A DNA stretch of 64,000 nucleotides, from contig CAZMFQ010000007.1 in NCBI GenBank assembly GCA_964565645.1, positions 95,430-159,429 on the forward strand. Direction: 5' to 3'. The position numbers and the translations under genes are program-made. The notes beneath the pieces were generated by a model that made no database searches, was not told the origin of the DNA, and was given only the letters and a program-made list of their open reading frames with translations. This DNA is from JAHIQC01 sp964565645. Its GTDB lineage: Bacteria > Actinomycetota > Coriobacteriia > Anaerosomatales > JAHIQC01. Positions 32,029-41,441 of the stretch are shown piece after piece (position 1 is the first letter of the stretch; every line of letters begins with the position of its first letter).

Positions 32029-33318
32029 ATGGCAGGTATAGTCCTCGTCGGCGCCCAATGGGGCGACGAAGGCAAGGGCAAGATCACCGACCTCATCGCG
32101 GACGATTTCGACTACGTCGTCCGCTATCAGGGAGGCAACAACGCGGGGCACACCGTCATCCACGGCGGCCGCACGCTCAAGCTTCACCTGATCCCGAGCG
32201 GGATCATGTACCCGCACATCACGCCGGTCATCGGCAACGGCTGCGTCATCGACCCCAAGGTCCTGCTCGAGGAGATGGACCGCCTCGAGGTCGACGGGCT
32301 CTCGACGCACCGGTTGCTCATCAGCTGCAACGCACACGTCATCATGCCGTACCACCGCGACCTCGACGGTGCGAGCGAGCGCAGGCTCGGCTCGCTCGAG
32401 ATCGGTACGACGCGTCGAGGCATCGGTCCCGCGTACCAGGACAAGGCCTCCCGTATGGGCATCCGCGTCCAGGACCTCACCGACGAGCACATCTTCCGCA
32501 AGAAGATCGAGGCAGCACTGCACGAGAAGAACGACATCCTCTCCAAGGTCTACGGTCTGCCGACATACACGGTCGATCAGATAGCCGAGGAGTACCTGCC
32601 TTACGCGGAACGCATCAAGCCGCATATCGCGGACACGTCGCTCGTGGTCAACAAGGCGCTCTCGGCGGACCAGTGGGTTCTGTTCGAGGGCGCGCAGGGC
32701 ACGCTGCTCGACATCGACCACGGGACCTACCCGTTCGTCACGAGTTCGAGCCCGATCGCGGGCGGTGCGTGCACGGGCGCGGGGGTCGGTCCGCGCACGA
32801 TCGACCGGGTCCTCGGAATCGCCAAGGCCTACATCACGCGTGTCGGGTCGGGCCCGTTCCCGACCGAGCTCGACGACGAGGTCGGTCGTCACCTGATCGA
32901 GGTCGGCCACGAGTACGGGACCACGACCGGACGCGAACGCCGCGCCGGCTGGTACGACGCGGTCATCGTGCGTTACACGGTCCAGGTAAGCGGGCTCACC
33001 GATCTGATCGTCACGAAGCTCGACGTGCTTTCGCAGCTCGACACCATCAAGGTCTGCGTCGCATACGAGTACGAGGGACACCGCTACAACAACCTGCCGT
33101 GTCATCAGACGATCTTCCACCACGCCAAGCCGATCTACGAGGAGCTTCCCGGCTGGAAGACCGACATCACGCACTGCCGGACCTTCGAGGAGCTTCCCAA
33201 AGAGGCACGCGAGTACATCCAGTTCATCGAGGACCTTGCCGAGGTGCCGGTCTCGATGATCGCCGTGGGTCCGAGCCGCGAGCAGACGATCATGCGCCGC
33301 TGGGAGCCGAGACTCTGA
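32029..33318 (+). CDS. purA: Adenylosuccinate synthetase
   Basis: 429 aa from ATG 32029. Signature GAQWGDEGKGKITDL at the N-terminus, GNNAGHTV, EIGTTRRGIGPAY, FEGAQGTLLDIDHGTYPFVT and TTGRERRAGWYDAV are all present. It converts IMP and Asp to adenylosuccinate with GTP. A hairpin-forming inverted repeat (CGCCCGC/GCGGGCG, 31919-31938) lies in the leader. The next small gene starts 2 bp after the stop. Confidence 0.98.
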   Translation: MAGIVLVGAQWGDEGKGKITDLIADDFDYVVRYQGGNNAGHTVIHGGRTLKLHLIPSGIMYPHITPVIGNGCVIDPKVLLEEMDRLEVDGLSTHRLLISCNAHVIMPYHRDLDGASERRLGSLEIGTTRRGIGPAYQDKASRMGIRVQDLTDEHIFRKKIEAALHEKNDILSKVYGLPTYTVDQIAEEYLPYAERIKPHIADTSLVVNKALSADQWVLFEGAQGTLLDIDHGTYPFVTSSSPIAGGACTGAGVGPRTIDRVLGIAKAYITRVGSGPFPTELDDEVGRHLIEVGHEYGTTTGRERRAGWYDAVIVRYTVQVSGLTDLIVTKLDVLSQLDTIKVCVAYEYEGHRYNNLPCHQTIFHHAKPIYEELPGWKTDITHCRTFEELPKEAREYIQFIEDLAEVPVSMIAVGPSREQTIMRRWEPRL

Positions 33319-33319
33319 G

Positions 33320-33850
33320 ATGAGCGCGTCGGCGGGAACATGGATCGAACGCGTCTCCCGCGAACTGCTCGACCGAGGCTACATCGCGACCCAGACGATG
33401 GTGCCAGCCACAGCGCACTTCACCAAGCGTGTCCGAAACCTCGGCCCGTTCTTTCCGTGCATCGACTTCGTGTTCCTGTTCGATGTCTCGAGCCGGGGCT
33501 CTCAGCTCCGCTTTCCCGAATGGCACGAGCAGGCTCGCCGGTCCGCCGAGGAGCAGTTCAGGCTACCGAGGGCAATGCGCTATCGGATCCCGAACACGGT
33601 GAGCGTCGGCTTCTCCGACGCCGGCCTGACCGAGGAGGCCATCGCGTTCGCGGAGTCGGACAAGCTCGAGAGCCCGCTCATCGGCGGTCACAAGCACTCG
33701 GCGTACCTGTTCGACACGCAGGCGGGACGGCTGTACTCACCGGGGTTCGAGGTCACGCCCGGCCGCTACGGCTCGCGCAACGTCTCGGGCGTCAATCCCA
33801 CCAACCGCATGTACCTGCTCATGTGCGAGATCCTCGGCGCGAAGCCGTGA
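33320..33850 (+). CDS. Conserved hypothetical protein, unknown function
   Basis: 176 aa from ATG 33320, 2 bp after purA. Soluble, with no signal peptide or span. Motifs LGPFFPCIDFVFLFDVSS and TNRMYLLMCEILG look like ordered hydrophobic strands or helices, but I recognise no family. Coupled to purA, so shared expression is likely; no functional inference beyond that. Confidence 0.6.
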   Translation: MSASAGTWIERVSRELLDRGYIATQTMVPATAHFTKRVRNLGPFFPCIDFVFLFDVSSRGSQLRFPEWHEQARRSAEEQFRLPRAMRYRIPNTVSVGFSDAGLTEEAIAFAESDKLESPLIGGHKHSAYLFDTQAGRLYSPGFEVTPGRYGSRNVSGVNPTNRMYLLMCEILGAKP

Positions 33851-33862
33851 GGCGATCGGTGT

Positions 33863-34399
33863 CTAGCCCTCCATCAGCGCCATGATCTTGCGGGCGGTGT
33901 TGCAGTTCCTGACCGTCATGCGCTGGTAGACCGGAGTGCCGACGACGCGGATCAGACCGCTGCGGGACGCGTCCTTGCGGTCCACGCGCCGCACCACCGC
34001 TCCCGGCACGTAGAAGGAGTCGTCGATCTCCGGGCGGAACGGCAGGTCGTTCATGATCTGCGGGTCGTCGATGTCGTCCCACAGGAAGAGCACGTCGCAC
34101 TTCATGGAGTCATCGTTGCGCCAGGCCTCGGGGAGGGCGTCGATCAGGACTCGCATCTGCTCCAGGTCGCGCAGCAACACACCGATCGCGAGGCCGAGCC
34201 GATCATGGATCGCCGCCTCCAGCACCGGCGCGAGCCGTGCGCGGTCGGACTCCTCGGCGGAGAAGACGATGTTGCCGGAGTTGATGTAGGTCACGACGTC
34301 CGTCATGCCGACGTCGATGAACACGGCCTTCAGATCGGCCATGCTCACCTTGTTGGCGCCCCCGACGTTGACGCCCCGCAACAGCGCTACGTATCTCAT
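33863..34399 (-). CDS. DUF1697 family protein
   Basis: 178 aa from ATG 34399. The N-terminal MRYVALLRGVNVGGANKVSM and TYINSGNIVF, with RPEIDDSFYVPGAVV and ending TVRNCNTARKIMALM, are diagnostic of DUF1697, a widespread small family of unknown role with a ferredoxin-like fold. Monocistronic, converging with the purA-linked gene. No metal ligands seen. Confidence 0.88.
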   Translation of the reverse strand: MRYVALLRGVNVGGANKVSMADLKAVFIDVGMTDVVTYINSGNIVFSAEESDRARLAPVLEAAIHDRLGLAIGVLLRDLEQMRVLIDALPEAWRNDDSMKCDVLFLWDDIDDPQIMNDLPFRPEIDDSFYVPGAVVRRVDRKDASRSGLIRVVGTPVYQRMTVRNCNTARKIMALMEG

Positions 34400-34439
34400 G
34401 GGGCGAATGTACCCGTGCTGCCGGTGACGCTGACTCCTG

Positions 34440-35252
34440 CTACGACGGCAGCAACTCGCGCATCTGCTTGTAGATGATGGTCGCGGCCCGAAGCGGCGAG
34501 AGCCGGGTCAGGCGATCGAGCATCTTGGCGTCGGAGCCGACCATCACGCGATAGGCGTTGCTCTCCATCCCGTCCAGGATCATCCGGGCGGCAGCATCCG
34601 GTTCGGTCATCTTGATCTTGGATGCGCTCGCGTCGGCTTCGGCGCCGCCCGGAGCGCCCACGCCGGAGTTCGCGGAGATGTTCGTGTGGATGGCGCCCGG
34701 GAACACCACGGTCACGCCCACGTTCGTGTCCGCGAGTTCGGAGTGCAGGCCTTCGGTGAAGAGCATCACGGCGGCTTTGGTCGCGCCGTACATCGTCTGG
34801 CCCGGCACCGGCACGAAGCCGCCCATGCTCGAGACGTTGAGGATGTGCGCCTCAGGGCGCTGCAGCAGAAGCGGCAGGAACGCTTTGACCATGTGGATCG
34901 GGCCCCAGTAGTTGACGTTCGTGATGCGCTCGATGGCGTCGTACTCGAGGTCGTTGAAGCGCACGAAGGGCTGGATGATGCCCGCGCAGTTGATGATCGC
35001 ATCGATCTGACCGTGCGAGGCGACGATCACGGCCGGCACGGCGGCAACCGCCTGACGGTCCGAGACGTTGACGATGTGCGTCGTGAGGCGGTCGCTCTTC
35101 TGCCCGGCCAGACTCGCGGTCTCCTGGAGTCCGGCCTCGCTGATGTCCAGGGCCGCGACTCGAGCTCCGCGGTTCAGGAGCTCCAGAACCAGTTCCCGTC
35201 CGATACCGTTGCCGCCGCCGGTGACGGCAACCGTCTTCCCGTTCGCGCGCAT
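34440..35252 (-). CDS. Short-chain dehydrogenase/reductase
   Basis: 270 aa from ATG 35252. Cofactor site TGGGNGIGRELVLEL at residues about 11-25, NCAG near 90, catalytic Ser (SSMGG), YxxxK as YGATK, and a C-terminal region typical of classical SDRs. NAD(P)-dependent; an acidic residue after beta-2 (ALDIS) favours NAD. Substrate unknown. Stands alone between unrelated genes. Confidence 0.9.
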   Translation of the reverse strand: MRANGKTVAVTGGGNGIGRELVLELLNRGARVAALDISEAGLQETASLAGQKSDRLTTHIVNVSDRQAVAAVPAVIVASHGQIDAIINCAGIIQPFVRFNDLEYDAIERITNVNYWGPIHMVKAFLPLLLQRPEAHILNVSSMGGFVPVPGQTMYGATKAAVMLFTEGLHSELADTNVGVTVVFPGAIHTNISANSGVGAPGGAEADASASKIKMTEPDAAARMILDGMESNAYRVMVGSDAKMLDRLTRLSPLRAATIIYKQMRELLPS

Positions 35253-35424
35253 GATACCCCCCGATCGTGCCTGCCCCGGATAGGACGTGCGCCTCCATCC
35301 TACTCCCGCGGGGCACGCGACGCCTCAAGGCTCGATGCGCGGGTCGTCCCCGCCAACGGCGCCGAGCCGTGCGTGATGGGTACAAGCAGTTCATCGCATC
35401 CCCATCGCCGACCGGAGGCCCCGC

Positions 35425-35799
35425 ATGTCCGAGAAGTCCGTCGCCCAGAAGGCACACATCAAGTCCGGCGTGAAGGTCGCCGTTCTCAACGAGGTGCCCG
35501 AGGTCGTCGCATCGCTCGGCCTGCCGGACGACGCGGAGTTCGCGGAGCCGTCAGCCGCGGATATCGTGCTGCTGTTCGTGCGAACGAAGGCGGAGCTCGA
35601 GGCCATGATGCGACCCGCCGTCGACATGCTCGCTCCCGGCGCGGCCCTTTGGGTGTTCTTCCGCAAGGGATCCAAGACCGCGGGTCTCGACATGAACCGC
35701 AACGATGTCTGGTCCATCGCCGAGGAGTCAGACATGCGCCCGTTGGGGCTCGTCGGCGTGGATGAGAGCTGGTCGGCGTTCAGGCTGCGACGCGGGTAG
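35425..35799 (+). CDS. DUF3052 family protein
   Basis: 124 aa from ATG 35425. The pattern SGVKVAVLNEVPEVVASLGLP, then FVRTKAELEAMM, GAALWVFFRKGSKT, MNRNDVW and VGVDESWSAFRLRR matches DUF3052 proteins, which are common in actinobacteria. Role unknown; relatives sit near regulatory or cell-division genes without consistent context. Monocistronic. Confidence 0.82.
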   Translation: MSEKSVAQKAHIKSGVKVAVLNEVPEVVASLGLPDDAEFAEPSAADIVLLFVRTKAELEAMMRPAVDMLAPGAALWVFFRKGSKTAGLDMNRNDVWSIAEESDMRPLGLVGVDESWSAFRLRRG

Positions 35800-35811
35800 G
35801 CCGCAACCGAG

Positions 35812-36504
35812 CTACGATGCCCGGATGGTCTCCTCGTCCACCACGCGACCGTCCTTGAGGAACACGATCCGGTCCGCATAGCCCGCCATTCGTGCGTCGT
35901 GGGTGACCATGATGATCGTCTGGCCGTCGGTACGAAGCCCCTTGAGCAGCTGCATGACCTCTTCGGCGGCGACCGAGTCTAGGTTGCCTGTGGGCTCATC
36001 GGCAAGTAGCAGGTCGGGCTGCTTCACGACGGCGCGCGCGATGGCGACTCGCTGCTGCTCGCCACCGGACAGTTCCGATGCGAGTTGATCGGCGCGGTCT
36101 GTCAGCCCCACCCGGCCGAGCATGGCTCGTGATCGCTCATGTCTTTCGGCCTTCGACATCCCTGCGTACTCGGCGCCCATCATCACGTTCTCGAGCGCTG
36201 TCCGCGTTGGAATCAGGCTGTAGCCCTGGAACACGAAGCCGATCTCTTTGCCGCGGATCTTGTCCAGTTCGCTGTCCTTGAGCTTCGTCACCTCTCGGCC
36301 ATCGAGCTCGATGTGCCCGGCGGTCGGCCGCGAAAGGCATCCGATCACGTTCAGCAGCGTGGTCTTGCCCGACCCGGAGGGACCCATCACGGCCACGAAC
36401 TCGCCGTCGGCGACTTCGAGCGCGGTTCCCCTGAGGGCATGCACGACGTTGCGCTTGCCCATACGGTAGAGCTGCTCGACATCTTGTACCGAGATCACAG
36501 ACAT
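35812..36504 (-). CDS. MacB/LolD-type ABC ATP-binding protein
   Basis: 230 aa from ATG 36504. NBD with Walker A GPSGSGKTTL, signature LSGGEQQRVAIARA, Walker B LLLADEPTGNLD and H-loop VTHDARMA. Full conservation suggests an active ATPase. Together with the adjacent FtsX/MacB-type permease and a PadR regulator it forms the usual Gram-positive antimicrobial-peptide or export module. Start lies 9 bp after the permease stop. Confidence 0.92.
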   Translation of the reverse strand: MSVISVQDVEQLYRMGKRNVVHALRGTALEVADGEFVAVMGPSGSGKTTLLNVIGCLSRPTAGHIELDGREVTKLKDSELDKIRGKEIGFVFQGYSLIPTRTALENVMMGAEYAGMSKAERHERSRAMLGRVGLTDRADQLASELSGGEQQRVAIARAVVKQPDLLLADEPTGNLDSVAAEEVMQLLKGLRTDGQTIIMVTHDARMAGYADRIVFLKDGRVVDEETIRAS

Positions 36505-36513
36505 GTGTTCCCC

Positions 36514-37680
36514 CTACTCGTAGGCGAGTGCTTCGGCCGGGTCGAGTCGTGCCGCATACCGGGCGGGGTACAGACCCCCAAGTGTGCCGAGGACGAGCGC
36601 GAAGGCCAGTGAGCCGAACGCAAGGCGGCCGGTCACCAGGAAAGCCGTCGTCCCGGTGGTCGCGATCAGCGCAGAGTTGAGCATCCACGCCACCAGGGCG
36701 CCCAGCGCCAGGCCCCCAAGTCCCCCGAGTGCTCCCATGACCGCAGATTCCGTGATCACGTCACCCGCGACCCGACGCCTGGAGGCCCCGAGCGCGCGCT
36801 TGACCCCGATCTCACGCGTTCGTTCTGAGACCGACATGGTCATCGTGTTGATTATGGAGAGTCCGCTCACGAGCAACGCGATCGACGCCACACTCCAAAC
36901 CACGGTGTTGAGCAAAGCAACCAGGCCGTTGACGGTGTCGAGCATCTTGGTCGGACCTGTGGCGACCACTCCGTCGATCTCGTCGTTGAGCGTCGCCGCG
37001 ATCTCGTCGGGGTTCTGATCGGGCTTGACGTAGACATTGGCCTGCAGAACGAGATCCTCGGAATCGACGCTCCCCTGAAAGGGCGTGGGCAGTGATTCGT
37101 GGTAGAGCTGCTGCGCATCGGGCAGCGTGATGTACGCAGCGGAGTCGGTGAGATTCACGAACGTACGGTCCATGATGCCGACGACTTCGAACTCCTGGTC
37201 TCTTAGCTCGGTCGTGTCGCCGACCGATAGGCCGAGCTGTTTGGCAATGTCTGAACCCAGCACCGCAACACGGGTGTCGCCCTCCTTGAGCGCCCGGCCT
37301 TCGCCGATCTCCCAATCGCGGTAGTCCCTGCTTCCCGCTTCGCTGCCGAGGATCATCGGTGGGATCACGGACACGTAGTCGACCTCAAGAAGCATGTTGA
37401 CCTGTGGGCTGACCGACTCGACTCCCGGGATGTCGCGTATCTCTTCAATCGTGTCCATCGACATCGGGCGGTTGCCGTTCGACATCCCAACGAAGTTCGC
37501 GTCGTTCTCCTCGACCACTACGATGGCCTTCTCGTAGTAGCCGACGAGCTGATCCACGTACACGTTGTCGTTCTCGGCGACGGCTCCCAGAACCACGAAG
37601 GCGAAGACTCCCACGCCGATGCCGGTGATGGTCAGGATCGAACGCGCCTTCCGCCTGAAGATGTCCCTCAGGATGCTCAT
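36514..37680 (-). CDS. MacB/FtsX-family ABC permease
   Basis: 388 aa from ATG 37680. N-terminal span (SILTITGIGVGVFAFVVLG), a large extracytoplasmic MacB-core domain (about 45-250), then three C-terminal spans (SVASIALLVSGLSIINTMTMSVSERTREIGVKRALGASRR region). It works mechanically with the ATPase rather than pumping through a channel, as known for the MacB family. Start overlaps the PadR stop by 4 bp. Confidence 0.92.
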   Translation of the reverse strand: MSILRDIFRRKARSILTITGIGVGVFAFVVLGAVAENDNVYVDQLVGYYEKAIVVVEENDANFVGMSNGNRPMSMDTIEEIRDIPGVESVSPQVNMLLEVDYVSVIPPMILGSEAGSRDYRDWEIGEGRALKEGDTRVAVLGSDIAKQLGLSVGDTTELRDQEFEVVGIMDRTFVNLTDSAAYITLPDAQQLYHESLPTPFQGSVDSEDLVLQANVYVKPDQNPDEIAATLNDEIDGVVATGPTKMLDTVNGLVALLNTVVWSVASIALLVSGLSIINTMTMSVSERTREIGVKRALGASRRRVAGDVITESAVMGALGGLGGLALGALVAWMLNSALIATTGTTAFLVTGRLAFGSLAFALVLGTLGGLYPARYAARLDPAEALAYE

Positions 37681-38318
37681 TTCCGCCCCCTGTCCTCGGT
37701 GGTCGCGGGATGCCCGACGCCGGATTCCTCGGCAGCGTCGGCGTCGCGTTCGGTCATGCGCACACCGTCACCGCCTACGCCTTTCGGGCGTGCCGCGCGT
37801 GCCTTGCGGATCCGTTCCTCGGCGATATCGAGCCACCGGATCACGGCCTCGGTCTTGAGGATGAACATGTCGAGTTGCAGCACGGTGCCGAGTTCGAGTT
37901 CGGGGTCGGCATCCTCTTTGATCGCTGTGAGCTCGCCGATCCGCCTGAGCTGACCTTTGCGCTGCGCCTGGATGACGTCCTCGATGTCTACGTCGCCCGT
38001 CAGCCCGAGCATGATCTTGGCGTAGAGCTCCTCGCGGCCCGTCTCGGCGCCCTCCACAGGCGCGAGAAACCAGCGCCGCAGTTCCGTCCGCCCCGCTGGC
38101 GTGACCGTGTAGAGCTTGCGGTCCGGTGCGTCAGCCGAGGAGAGCGTCTCGGACTGCACGACGAGCCCGTCGCGCGAGAGCCGCTCCAGGGTGGAGTAGA
38201 TCTGTCCGTAGTTGACCGCCCAGCCCGGGCCGAGCTCGTCGGCGAGCTCCCGTCCCAGCTCGTACCCGTGCATCGAGCGCCGGTCGAGCAGGGCGAGGAT
38301 CCCGTGCTTCACACTCAC
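37677..38318 (-). CDS. PadR-family repressor of the MacB-type module
   Basis: 213 aa from ATG 38318. PadR winged helix at about 1-95 (ILALLDRRSMHGYELGRELADELGPGWAVNYGQIYSTLERL region) and a C-terminal dimerisation helix; the last ~40 residues are a low-complexity acidic/basic tail. First gene of the leftward padR-permease-ATPase operon and overlapping the permease start. The 10-bp-arm palindrome immediately upstream is its probable operator. Confidence 0.9.
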   Translation of the reverse strand: MSVKHGILALLDRRSMHGYELGRELADELGPGWAVNYGQIYSTLERLSRDGLVVQSETLSSADAPDRKLYTVTPAGRTELRRWFLAPVEGAETGREELYAKIMLGLTGDVDIEDVIQAQRKGQLRRIGELTAIKEDADPELELGTVLQLDMFILKTEAVIRWLDIAEERIRKARAARPKGVGGDGVRMTERDADAAEESGVGHPATTEDRGRK

Positions 38319-38334
38319 AGCCGTTCCCCCCTCA

Positions 38335-38372
38335 GGCTATATACCGCGTATCTACATATTGAGTATATAGCC
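38335..38372. promoter_or_regulatory. PadR-type operator (perfect 10-bp inverted repeat)
   Basis: GGCTATATAC (38335-38344) and GTATATAGCC (38363-38372) are perfect inverted copies 18 bp apart, 17 bp upstream of the padR start. Smaller nested repeats (ATACCGCGTAT) lie inside. AT-rich in a GC-rich genome, it probably overlaps the promoter and is bound by PadR. Confidence 0.65.
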
Positions 38373-38428
38373 TTTCGACGGGCGGGGAGTCAAGCGGCGG
38401 TCGACCGGAAAGGCAATCGGAACGAACA

Positions 38429-38460
38429 GACGGCCGCCCCGGACTACGCGGGCGGCCGTC
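38429..38460. terminator. Bidirectional hairpin between padR region and the small wHTH gene
   Basis: GACGGCCGCCC (38429-38439) pairs with GGGCGGCCGTC (38450-38460), 11 perfect pairs over a 10-nt loop. T-run is poor on both strands, so termination strength is uncertain; it most likely serves the leftward small gene ending at 38481. Confidence 0.45.
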
Positions 38461-38480
38461 TTGCGTGCGGAGTGGTGCGG

Positions 38481-38660
38481 TCAGCTCTTGGGCGCCCACT
38501 TGCAGCGAACGGGCGACTCGATCTCGCCGGACTTCTTGAGCGCGTCCATCGCCTTGTCCACGACCTTGCGGTCGAGCCCCGTCATCTCCACGAGCTTGCC
38601 CGCGTTGACCGGCTCACCGGCGGCGCGCATGGCCTCGAGTACCTGGTCTTTGGGTTCCAT
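38481..38660 (-). CDS. Small winged-helix DNA-binding protein
   Basis: 59 aa from ATG 38660 behind GAAGGAGAT. The whole chain is a mini winged helix: helix 1 DQVLEAMRAAG, helices 2-3 NAGKLVEMTGLDRKVVDKAMDAL, wing GEIESPVRCKWAP. Similar 60-residue proteins occur in anaerobic bacteria and archaea next to dissimilatory genes, annotated as transcription regulators. No Cys cluster. It starts 167 bp from the divergent surface-protein gene, which it might regulate. Confidence 0.7.
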   Translation of the reverse strand: MEPKDQVLEAMRAAGEPVNAGKLVEMTGLDRKVVDKAMDALKKSGEIESPVRCKWAPKS

Positions 38661-38827
38661 GACATCTCCTTCGTCGTCGGGTCGAGCAGGTATGTTCCCA
38701 TTCGCGCCCGGTTCGTGCGTTGTGGCGGACATCACTGCGCGTGTGGAGCCCGGCGGCGAATCTGGGTATCGATGAATGAGAGGCGCACCGAGCGTGCGTC
38801 CTTCTCGCATGCCTGGGGGGATCCATC

Positions 38828-41329
38828 ATGTTCGCACCAAGGCTCACACGGATCGGGTCGATCGTAGCTCTCGTCACGGCACTCGTTCCGATCGCACCAT
38901 CTTCGGCCATCGCGGCCCCCGACTTCGCGCTCTGTCTCCAGGAGTACACGCAGGAGCAGCCGCGTGTCGACGGCGAGTCCGTGGTCTGGACGGATTTCCG
39001 GAACATCACCGTGCACAGCGTGTACGACTCGGACATCTATCTGTACGACTACGGCACGGGGACTGAGTCGCGCGTCACATCCACGACCGCCGCTCAGGCG
39101 GCGCCCGACGTCTCCGGCGACCGGGTCGCCTACACCGAGACCAACGGGAGTGTCGGCAATTCGGCCATCAAGGCCATCGACCTGGGAGCCAAGGAACTCA
39201 CCAACGTCTGGGTGGGTCACTACGGTTGGTGGCAGCGCCCCAAGATCGACGGCGACATCATCGTGTGGGAGGGGAGCGCCTCCAACTCACCGTACGACTG
39301 GGACGTGATGGCATACGACCTGGCGAGCGATACGGCATGGACCATCGCCGGAGGGGCCGGCGATCAGCGCTATCCGGTCATCGGCGGCGGCAAGGCGGTC
39401 TATTTCGACTCGGGCAGCTGGTGGAGCCATGACCTGGCGACCGACACGACCATCGAGGTGACCGCGACCCCCGCGGGAGTGAGCCCGGCCAACGCGGCTG
39501 CCGACGACCAGCACCTGGTGTTCGCGGCGCAACCCGGCGCGGGATACGCGCTGTACGCGATGGACTTGGCGACCTCGGCTGTTGAGACGCTCAGTACATC
39601 GGTCGAACCCTATGCCGCGGCAACCGACTGCGTCGATGTCGACGGTGACACGGTCGTGTTCTCGAGCCAAACGGCCGGCGGGATCCGGGCTTATCGCTAC
39701 TCGTTCGCCTCCGGCCTTGACGAGCGCATCACACCCACGGAATCCGGGCAGTCCCAAGCGCATGTGTCGGGCACGCTGATCGCCTGGCGCGACACGCGCA
39801 ACGCCCCCGGCGAGAGCGGATTCGACTCCTCGGACATCTACGCGAACCGGTTCGTTCCGGGCGTGAGCGTGCCGTGGAGTCTCATCAGTGGCGTGCCCGC
39901 CGGTTGGAGCGCTTCGCATCCGGTGACGCTCAGCATCGACGCGACACCGGCGGCAGGCTCGACCACGTACTACTCCGTCGACGGGACGGCACCGGTGCAA
40001 TACACCGGCCCGTTCGAGGTCGACGGGGTCGGGATGCACGACATCGAGTACTGGTCGAGCAACGCCGCAGGACGCGAGGTCACGCGGACCGCGAGCTTCG
40101 GCCTGGACTACACGCCGCCGGAGACGTCGGTCCTCACCACCGCGTACTCCGGATACACCGACATCACGTTCGTCGCTCAGGACGAGTACAGCGCTGTCGC
40201 ACAGACCTACTGGCGCGTCGGCGGGGGCATCTGGAACACCGGCTCCAGTTTCAGCTGGAACGTCGTGGGCACGCATGTGCTCGAGTACTACTCGGTCGAT
40301 ACGCTCGGGAACGCCGAGGACCCGCACACCACCATGTTCGTGGTGACGCCCGCCGAGAACAAAGTGGCGACCGCGATCGGCGGAGACACCCGGTATGACA
40401 CCGCGATGGCGGTCTCGCTCGAGAGCTTCCCCTCCGGGATACCCGCCGATGACGTGGAGGGGTACCGCACGACCGTGCTGGCGACCGGAGAGAACTGGCC
40501 CGACGCTCTCGGCGCGGCGTCGCTGGCCGGCGCGCTCGGCGGCCCCATCCTTCTGACGCGCACCGATTCGCTGCCGGCAGGAGTCGCGGCGGAGATATCG
40601 CGGCTCGCGGCGGACCGCGTCATCATCGTAGGGGGGCCGGCGGCGGTTAGCGACGATGTCGAGGCGACGCTGGCGTTGCTGCCCGGCGTGGTCGTTGAGC
40701 GGGTGAGCGGTGCGGACAGGTATGCGACCGCGGCGGCTGTCGCCGATCGCACGATCGGTGTGCTGGGGGCCTCCTACGACGGCCACGCGCTCGTCACCAC
40801 GGGGCTGGACTTTCCCGATGCACTCTCGGGTGCCCCGATCGCGTCGCACACGGGTTGGCCCATCTATCTCATGGGCGGCGGAGCCCGTGATGTGGTGACG
40901 GCCGCCTCGATGAACGCGGACGGCGTGACTCATGCCTACCTGCTCGGTGGGACGGCCGCACTGCCGGTCGCCGTCGAGACCGCTCTCGAGGCTGCGGGGA
41001 TCCCCGTGTCGCCGGAGGACCGCCTCGGAGGCGCGGACCGGTACGCGACGGCGGCGATCGTCGCGCAGGCAGGCGTGGACCACGCCGGTCTCGCGTGGGA
41101 CGGCACGGCACTCGCGACGGGCGAGACGTTCCCGGACGCGCTCGCGGGCGGGGCGATGCAAGGCCGTCTCGGCTCGGTCGTGCTTCTGACCGGATCCGAC
41201 ACGCTGCACGCACAGGCGCAGGCGAAGCTCATGACGAATGCGGCCGCGATCGACGAGCTCCGGTTCCTCGGCGGGACCGAGGCGCTGTCGGATGACGTAC
41301 GGACCGCGGCGTTGCAGGCCATCCAGTGA
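38828..41329 (+). CDS. Surface protein with beta-propeller, chitobiase-like and three cell-wall-binding (CWB2) repeats
   Basis: 833 aa from ATG 38828. Signal peptide at 1-30 (ending SAIAA). Residues about 40-340 are WD/TolB-like propeller repeats with DGESVVWTDFRN, DGDIIVWEG, GTLIAWRDTRN motifs; about 360-510 are two CHB_HEX_C-like domains (YYSVDGTAPVQYTGPFEV). The last ~320 residues are three PF04122 CWB2 repeats (GGDTRYDTAMA, SGADRYATAAA, GGADRYATAAI), which anchor Gram-positive S-layer or envelope proteins non-covalently to wall polymers. Ligand or adhesion target is unknown. Monocistronic. Confidence 0.9.
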   Translation: MFAPRLTRIGSIVALVTALVPIAPSSAIAAPDFALCLQEYTQEQPRVDGESVVWTDFRNITVHSVYDSDIYLYDYGTGTESRVTSTTAAQAAPDVSGDRVAYTETNGSVGNSAIKAIDLGAKELTNVWVGHYGWWQRPKIDGDIIVWEGSASNSPYDWDVMAYDLASDTAWTIAGGAGDQRYPVIGGGKAVYFDSGSWWSHDLATDTTIEVTATPAGVSPANAAADDQHLVFAAQPGAGYALYAMDLATSAVETLSTSVEPYAAATDCVDVDGDTVVFSSQTAGGIRAYRYSFASGLDERITPTESGQSQAHVSGTLIAWRDTRNAPGESGFDSSDIYANRFVPGVSVPWSLISGVPAGWSASHPVTLSIDATPAAGSTTYYSVDGTAPVQYTGPFEVDGVGMHDIEYWSSNAAGREVTRTASFGLDYTPPETSVLTTAYSGYTDITFVAQDEYSAVAQTYWRVGGGIWNTGSSFSWNVVGTHVLEYYSVDTLGNAEDPHTTMFVVTPAENKVATAIGGDTRYDTAMAVSLESFPSGIPADDVEGYRTTVLATGENWPDALGAASLAGALGGPILLTRTDSLPAGVAAEISRLAADRVIIVGGPAAVSDDVEATLALLPGVVVERVSGADRYATAAAVADRTIGVLGASYDGHALVTTGLDFPDALSGAPIASHTGWPIYLMGGGARDVVTAASMNADGVTHAYLLGGTAALPVAVETALEAAGIPVSPEDRLGGADRYATAAIVAQAGVDHAGLAWDGTALATGETFPDALAGGAMQGRLGSVVLLTGSDTLHAQAQAKLMTNAAAIDELRFLGGTEALSDDVRTAALQAIQ

Positions 41330-41441
41330 TCCTGTCCCGGGCCGCATGACCGGCAAGGGCGTGCACCGGGGGTCGGCGGCGGTCGGGTTTCGGCTACAAT
41401 CGGGTGGTTCGTAACCCGACCCATCAGGGGGGCTTCGCCCT

